NCBI RefSeq assembly: GCF_025962655.1 | Contig: NZ_JAGFPE010000003.1 | Span: 248,001-312,000, forward strand | Length of the DNA: 64,000 nt | Direction: 5' to 3' | Source of the DNA: Candidatus Symbiopectobacterium sp. NZEC151 | GTDB taxonomy: Bacteria > Pseudomonadota > Gammaproteobacteria > Enterobacterales > Enterobacteriaceae | In this document: piece by piece, positions 60,049-64,000 of the stretch | How positions within the stretch are numbered: the stretch's first letter is position 1 | Layout of the letters: each line of letters begins with the position of its first letter | Position numbers and translations under genes: made by a program | Notes under the pieces: generated by a model | The model's input: the letters and a program-made list of their open reading frames with translations, nothing else | The model's database searches: none | What the model was told of the DNA's origin: nothing

Positions 60049-60354
60049 ATGGCTAAAGATCAACAATCTGAACTGTTGCGCAATGAGTTGAAATCACTGG
60101 CGGATACCCTGGAAGAAGTCTTGAACTCCTCAAGCGATAAATCCAAAGCGGAATTGGAAAAATTACGCAGCAAAGCGGAAAGCGCACTGAAGGACACGCG
60201 CTCACGGTTAAGTGAAACCGGCGAACGTATCGTTAACCAGACCAAAGAAGCTGCTGATTACGCGGATGACTATGTTCGGCAGAACCCGTGGACCGGCGTA
60301 GGTATCGGCGCTGCGGTAGGGGTTGTGCTGGGCGTTTTGCTGGCACGCCGCTGA
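60049..60354 (+). CDS. yqjD: Ribosome-associated membrane protein YqjD (ElaB/YgaM family)
   Basis: The product has 101 residues, DUF883: an N-terminal amphipathic coiled coil (LRNELKSLADTLEEVLNSSS) and a C-terminal membrane anchor with glycines (WTGVGIGAAVGVVLGVLLARR). In E. coli YqjD binds 70S ribosomes at the membrane in stationary phase. AAGGAG precedes the ATG. Confidence 0.95.
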   Translation: MAKDQQSELLRNELKSLADTLEEVLNSSSDKSKAELEKLRSKAESALKDTRSRLSETGERIVNQTKEAADYADDYVRQNPWTGVGIGAAVGVVLGVLLARR

Positions 60355-60378
60355 TTGACGGGAGTTCAGTAATTTTTT

Positions 60379-60774
60379 ATGACTGAAAAACAACGACAGG
60401 GCCCCGCTAGCGGGGCTATTGCTTCAGCGCAGCGTATCCTGACGCTGCTTGTCGGCATTGTGGAAACGCGCCTTCGTCTGGTTGTCATTGAGTTAGAAGA
60501 AGAAAAGAATCATCTGTTGCAGCTGCTGCTGCTCACCGGACTCACCCTTATTTTCGCCGCATTCGGTCTGATGAGCCTGATTGCACTGATTATTTGGGGT
60601 CTGGAGCCAGAATACCGTTTGTTGGCATTAGCCTGGATCACCGCCACGCTGCTCGGTCTGGCACTGATTATCGGCCTGTGGACACTCGCCAAGGCGCGTC
60701 GCGCCACGCTGCTCAAAGCCACGCGTAAAGAACTTCGCACCGACAGAGCGCTGCTGGAAGAGGAGGAAAAATGA
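60379..60774 (+). CDS. yqjE: Inner-membrane protein YqjE (DUF1469)
   Basis: The product has 131 residues with two membrane helices (LLLLTGLTLIFAAFGLMSLIAL and LLALAWITATLLGLALIIGLW) and charged ends. Part of the yqjD-yqjE-yqjK unit, overlapping yqjK by 4 bases (ATGA). Function unknown; family members are often annotated phage holin-like. Confidence 0.93.
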   Translation: MTEKQRQGPASGAIASAQRILTLLVGIVETRLRLVVIELEEEKNHLLQLLLLTGLTLIFAAFGLMSLIALIIWGLEPEYRLLALAWITATLLGLALIIGLWTLAKARRATLLKATRKELRTDRALLEEEEK

Positions 60775-61055
60775 ATCGTCAGCAGCGCCGGGAAGAAAAG
60801 ACCCGACTGTTACGCCAGATTGAGCAGCAGCGTATCGATGTGATTTATGAAAGAAGAGTGTGGCTGGAAAAAACAGCCCGCTACGATGGTTACTGGCTGC
60901 GCATCATGGCGTGGCGTCGCTACTGGCTTCTCGCTTCCGGCGCTGCGGCGCTGTATGGCGTGCGCCACCCAAACCGGCTGATTCGTTGGGCCAGACGCGG
61001 CATTGGCCTGCTGGGAACACTACGGCTTCTGCGCAAAACGCTGTCGCCCCGCTAG
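60771..61055 (+). CDS. yqjK: YqjK-like protein
   Basis: The product has 94 residues, strongly basic: MNRQQRREEKTRLLRQIEQQ, then one hydrophobic stretch (YWLLASGAAALYGV) and an Arg-rich end. Starts inside the yqjE stop (ATGA overlap), so translation is coupled. Function unknown. Confidence 0.9.
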   Translation: MNRQQRREEKTRLLRQIEQQRIDVIYERRVWLEKTARYDGYWLRIMAWRRYWLLASGAAALYGVRHPNRLIRWARRGIGLLGTLRLLRKTLSPR

Positions 61056-61244
61056 GCACCACGGATTGCTGGCACATATTCAGATTTTCTGAAAAAAACA
61101 GACAATTTAACTCGCTGGAATCCAAATCATTTCCCCCATAGTATTTGCTCCATACCGGATGTGCAGATGATATCCCCAGAGATATCCTGCTCTAGAGCGG
61201 CATACAGACCTGTTGCCAGCCCCCCTTTCCCTTGGAGACAAATG

Positions 61245-61640
61245 ATGAAAAATTTAGAAAATACTGCGCTGCTTATCGCTCGCATCTTTATGCCAATCCT
61301 GTTCATCGTGGCAGGTTACGGCAAACTGGGTGATGCTTATGCGGGCACCGCGCAATATATGCAGGCGATGGGCGTTCCGACTTTTCTGCTGCCGCTGACC
61401 ATTCTGCTGGAACTGGGCGGTGGCCTGGCGGTGCTGTTCGGTCTTCTGACTCGCACCGTAGCCCTTTTCACAGCGGGATTCACGCTGCTGACTGCCCTGC
61501 TGTTTCACACTAACTTTGCCGAAGGTGTAAATCAGTTGATGTTCCTGAAGAACCTGACCATCGCAGGCGGTTTTCTGCTGCTGGCAGTAACGGGTCCGGG
61601 TGCTTTCAGCATCGACCGTATTTTGAATAAAAAGTGGTAA
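61245..61640 (+). CDS. yqjF: DoxX-family membrane protein YqjF
   Basis: The product has 131 residues from the second of two adjacent ATGs (61242 and 61245; GGAG lies 5 and 8 bases before them). Four membrane helices: ALLIARIFMPILFIVAGYGK, FLLPLTILLELGGGLAVLFG, ALFTAGFTLLTALLFH and LTIAGGFLLLAVTG. In E. coli the yqjF promoter responds to nitroaromatic breakdown products through YhaJ, which is encoded just downstream here. Confidence 0.94.
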   Translation: MKNLENTALLIARIFMPILFIVAGYGKLGDAYAGTAQYMQAMGVPTFLLPLTILLELGGGLAVLFGLLTRTVALFTAGFTLLTALLFHTNFAEGVNQLMFLKNLTIAGGFLLLAVTGPGAFSIDRILNKKW

Positions 61641-61748
61641 TACCGTAGTTTTATACCAAAGCAGTCTGATGCCAACACCAGGCATACCCTCTCGCACCAG
61701 CGGCGCAGTACTCTGCGCCCTGGTTTTTACATTGATGATGGAGGACCT

Positions 61749-62744
61749 ATGGGACAACTGATCGATGGCGTATGGCACGATACCTGGTATGACACCAGCA
61801 AGACAGGCGGTCACTTCAAACGTACCACAGCGCAGTTTCGCCACTGGATAACGCCGGATGGCGCGCCGGGCGTTACGGGCGAAGGTGGCTTCGAGGCTCA
61901 AGCCAACCGCTACCACCTCTATGTTTCGCTCGCCTGCCCCTGGGCGCACCGCACCTTGCTGATGCGTCAGCTTAAAGGGTTACAGGAACATATCGGCGTG
62001 TCCGTGGTGCATCCGCTGATGTTGGATCATGGCTGGACTTTCGGCATCGATTTTCCTGACACCACCGGTGACTCACTCTATCAGCACGAATTTCTCTATC
62101 AGCTCTACCTGCATGCCGATACCGATTACAGCGGACGCGTTACCGTTCCGGTACTGTGGGACAAAGCGCGCCACACCATCGTCAGCAACGAATCCGCTGA
62201 TATTATCCGCATGTTCAATTCGGCGTTTGATGGCATTGGCGCAACGCCCGGCGATTACTACCCGGAGGCGCGGCGTACGCAAATTGATGCGTTAAACGAA
62301 TGGATTTACCCCACCATCAATAACGGCGTGTACAAAGCGGGATTTGCGACCTCGCAAAGCGCCTATGATGAAGCGGTCAATGGCGTATTCGAGGCATTGG
62401 CTTCGTTGGAAGTCCGTCTGGCGCAACAGCGTTACCTGACAGGCAACGCATTGACTGAAGCCGATATTCGGCTGTGGACCACGTTACTGCGCTTCGATCC
62501 GGTCTACCACACTCATTTCAAGTGTGACAAACGTCGGCTGGCAGACTACCCGAATCTGTTTGGGTTCCTGCGCGATATTTACCAAATTCCTGGCATTGCG
62601 GATACCGTGAACATCCCACATATCCGCCATCACTACTATCGCAGCCACGGTACCATCAATCCGCACGGCATTATTTCCATCGGGCCAGAAAACGACCTGA
62701 GCGCGCCGCACGGGCGCGACAGATTTAATGAGCGGACGGTTTAA
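61749..62744 (+). CDS. yqjG: Glutathionyl-hydroquinone reductase YqjG
   Basis: The product has 331 residues (E. coli 328). It removes glutathione from glutathionyl-hydroquinones. The xi-class glutathione transferase catalytic motif SLACPWAHRT has Cys63; the C-terminal helical domain has the conserved LNEWIYPTINNGVYKAGFA and ADIRLWTTLLRFDPVYH. Pairs functionally with yqjF in quinone-related stress. Confidence 0.96.
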   Translation: MGQLIDGVWHDTWYDTSKTGGHFKRTTAQFRHWITPDGAPGVTGEGGFEAQANRYHLYVSLACPWAHRTLLMRQLKGLQEHIGVSVVHPLMLDHGWTFGIDFPDTTGDSLYQHEFLYQLYLHADTDYSGRVTVPVLWDKARHTIVSNESADIIRMFNSAFDGIGATPGDYYPEARRTQIDALNEWIYPTINNGVYKAGFATSQSAYDEAVNGVFEALASLEVRLAQQRYLTGNALTEADIRLWTTLLRFDPVYHTHFKCDKRRLADYPNLFGFLRDIYQIPGIADTVNIPHIRHHYYRSHGTINPHGIISIGPENDLSAPHGRDRFNERTV

Positions 62745-62772
62745 TCAGCAAACGATCGTCGCGAGCAGCACA

Positions 62773-63669
62773 TCACGCCTGGTTCAGCGCTTTGGGCAAT
62801 TCGCGCAAGAACCAGGATTTTGCCTCGCCCATGCTGTCACGACGCCAGGCCATGATAATCTGGCTCTCCATGGAATATTCCGGGCTGACAACCCGCAAGC
62901 GCCCTTCGGCAATATCCCTGGCGACCATCGGGTAAGGCATGGTGGCAACGCCCAATCCCGCCAACAGCGCGCGGCGTTTATCATCAATTGAACTCACCGT
63001 TAAACGCTGCTGCTTATCCAACAGTTGCACGGTCAATACCGGGCGTTCACGCGCGGTATCCGCCACGGCAATCCCGCGATATTTAATGCGAGTCACATCC
63101 GACAGGGGCTCAGGCTCCTGATGAATAGGGTGGTCCGGGCTGGCAACGTAAACGTTGTTCATGGTGTATAGCTTGCGCGTATTCACTTCGGAAGAGGCGC
63201 GAAAGTGCATATCAGGGGCAATCACGATATCGGCCCGCCCCTGCTCCAGACGCTCCCAGGCACCGGCCAGCACCTCGGTCAGCAATGACACTTGGGTATT
63301 AGCCTTCAGCGCCAGCTTATCCAGCAGGGGAAACAACTTCTCGGTAGGGATCAGCGCTTCAACGACAATGGTGATATGGGTTTCCCAGCCGCGTGCCAGC
63401 GCTTCCGCATCGGTGGTGAGTTTATCCGCCGCTTCGAGCAGGATTCTTCCCCGTTCGAGCAACATCCGGCCCACGTTGGTAAATTTAGTGCGGTGACCTG
63501 AGCGATCAAAAAGCACGACGTCGAGCTCTTCTTCCAGCTTCTGCATGGTATAGCTCAGCGCCGACGGCACGCGCCCCAGCTCATCAGCCGCCGCCGCAAA
63601 GCTGCCACGGCGATCGATGGCGTCCATCACTCGCAGCGCTTCCAGCGTTAATGCCCGATCTTTTGCCAT
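62773..63669 (-). CDS. yhaJ: LysR-family regulator YhaJ
   Basis: The product has 298 residues, the E. coli length. Helix-turn-helix: LEALRVMDAIDRRGSFAAAADELGRVPSALSYTMQKLE. The effector domain follows. E. coli YhaJ activates yqjF in response to aromatic metabolites and has been linked to virulence and quinone sensing. Convergent with yqjG (28-base gap) and divergent from yhaK. Confidence 0.95.
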   Translation of the reverse strand: MAKDRALTLEALRVMDAIDRRGSFAAAADELGRVPSALSYTMQKLEEELDVVLFDRSGHRTKFTNVGRMLLERGRILLEAADKLTTDAEALARGWETHITIVVEALIPTEKLFPLLDKLALKANTQVSLLTEVLAGAWERLEQGRADIVIAPDMHFRASSEVNTRKLYTMNNVYVASPDHPIHQEPEPLSDVTRIKYRGIAVADTARERPVLTVQLLDKQQRLTVSSIDDKRRALLAGLGVATMPYPMVARDIAEGRLRVVSPEYSMESQIIMAWRRDSMGEAKSWFLRELPKALNQA

Positions 63670-63777
63670 TTATTCACTCATTCAGGAATTTTGAATATAC
63701 CCACCAGATTAACTAGCTAACAATCCAACGTCCACACAATTACTATCTGTTTAGTATAATTTTTGAGGTGCAGAACC

Positions 63778-64000
63778 ATGATCACATGCAGAACAGCGGA
63801 ACAGTGCGGTCAAGCTGACTACGGCTGGCTGCAAGCGCGCTACACCTTCTCCTTCGGCCATTATTTCGATCCTGAACTGTTAGGCTTTGCCTCACTGCGC
63901 GTGTTGAACCAGGAAGTCCTCAAGCCAGGCGCGGCATTTCAGCCACGTACCTACCCGCAGGTCGATATTTTAAATATTCTGTTGCAAGGTGAAGCGGAAT
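63778..64000 (+). CDS. yhaK: Pirin-like bicupin YhaK (partial, 3' end outside window)
   Basis: The frame is open from ATG 63778 to the end of the window (74 residues). The sequence ITCRTAEQCGQADYGWLQAR, YTFSFGHYFDPELLGFASLR and LNQEVLKPGAAFQPRTYPQV is almost the N-terminus of E. coli YhaK, a pirin-like cupin reported to sense oxidants. GAGG lies upstream. Divergent from yhaJ, as in E. coli. Confidence 0.93.
   Translation, partial: MITCRTAEQCGQADYGWLQARYTFSFGHYFDPELLGFASLRVLNQEVLKPGAAFQPRTYPQVDILNILLQGEAE

Overview
The window is a chromosomal segment of a plant-associated gammaproteobacterium of the order Enterobacterales, most likely in the soft-rot family Pectobacteriaceae (Dickeya, Pectobacterium, Brenneria and relatives). 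Gene content and order in most blocks follow the Escherichia coli chromosome (secG-leuU to rplU-ispB, mdh-argR, tsaD/rpsU-dnaG-rpoD-ileX, fadH-rlmG-ygjR-alx-sstT-ygjV, exu/uxa, yqjA to yhaK). The galacturonate genes are gathered as one uxaC-uxaB-uxaA operon divergent from exuT, an arrangement I associate with pectin-degrading enterobacteria. The genus assignment is inference.

Layout. 1-12300: accessory secretion locus with the end of a HlyD-like adaptor gene, a Sec-exported tail-collar protein, a 3015-residue DUF4347 adhesin carrying 14 near-identical repeats of about 100 residues, and a TolC-type outer-membrane lipoprotein. 12350-25180: housekeeping block (tRNA-Leu(GAG), secG, glmM, folP, ftsH, rlmE, yhbY, greA, dacB, obgE, yhbE, rpmA, rplU, ispB). 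25189-26691: two paralogous Mu-type DNA-binding regulators plus sfsB, with shared promoter motifs. 26749-34367: mdh, argR, tsaD, rpsU-dnaG-rpoD and tRNA-Ile(CAU). 34381-36167: a small islet bounded by 43-bp direct repeats of the tRNA terminator region and carrying one lipoprotein peptidase of family S66. 36242-41000: RidA-like gene, a LysR regulator, small membrane and hypothetical genes, spy, ohrR-ohr. 41208-46902: fadH, rlmG, ygjR and alx, the last with a yybP-ykoY-type manganese riboswitch and terminator in its leader.

46910-48490 is the most unusual part: an AT-rich islet wedged between alx and sstT and ending in a degenerate copy of the alx 3' end. It encodes, on the minus strand, a 48-residue peptide with a clear double-glycine leader (VSGG) and a small Gly/Ser/Thr-rich core, preceded by an overlapping 128-residue gene, a gene remnant and a frameshifted gene. 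This looks like an orphan or decaying class II microcin-like system and is the best candidate for something undescribed.

48681-64000: sstT, ygjV, the uxaCBA operon, exuT with a structured leader, exuR, the yqjA-mzrA-yqjC-yqjD-yqjE-yqjK-yqjF-yqjG series and the divergent pair yhaJ/yhaK (the latter cut by the window end). Together exuT (uptake), uxaC (isomerase), uxaB (reductase), uxaA (dehydratase) and ExuR (repressor) form a complete galacturonate uptake and catabolism module feeding 2-keto-3-deoxygluconate.
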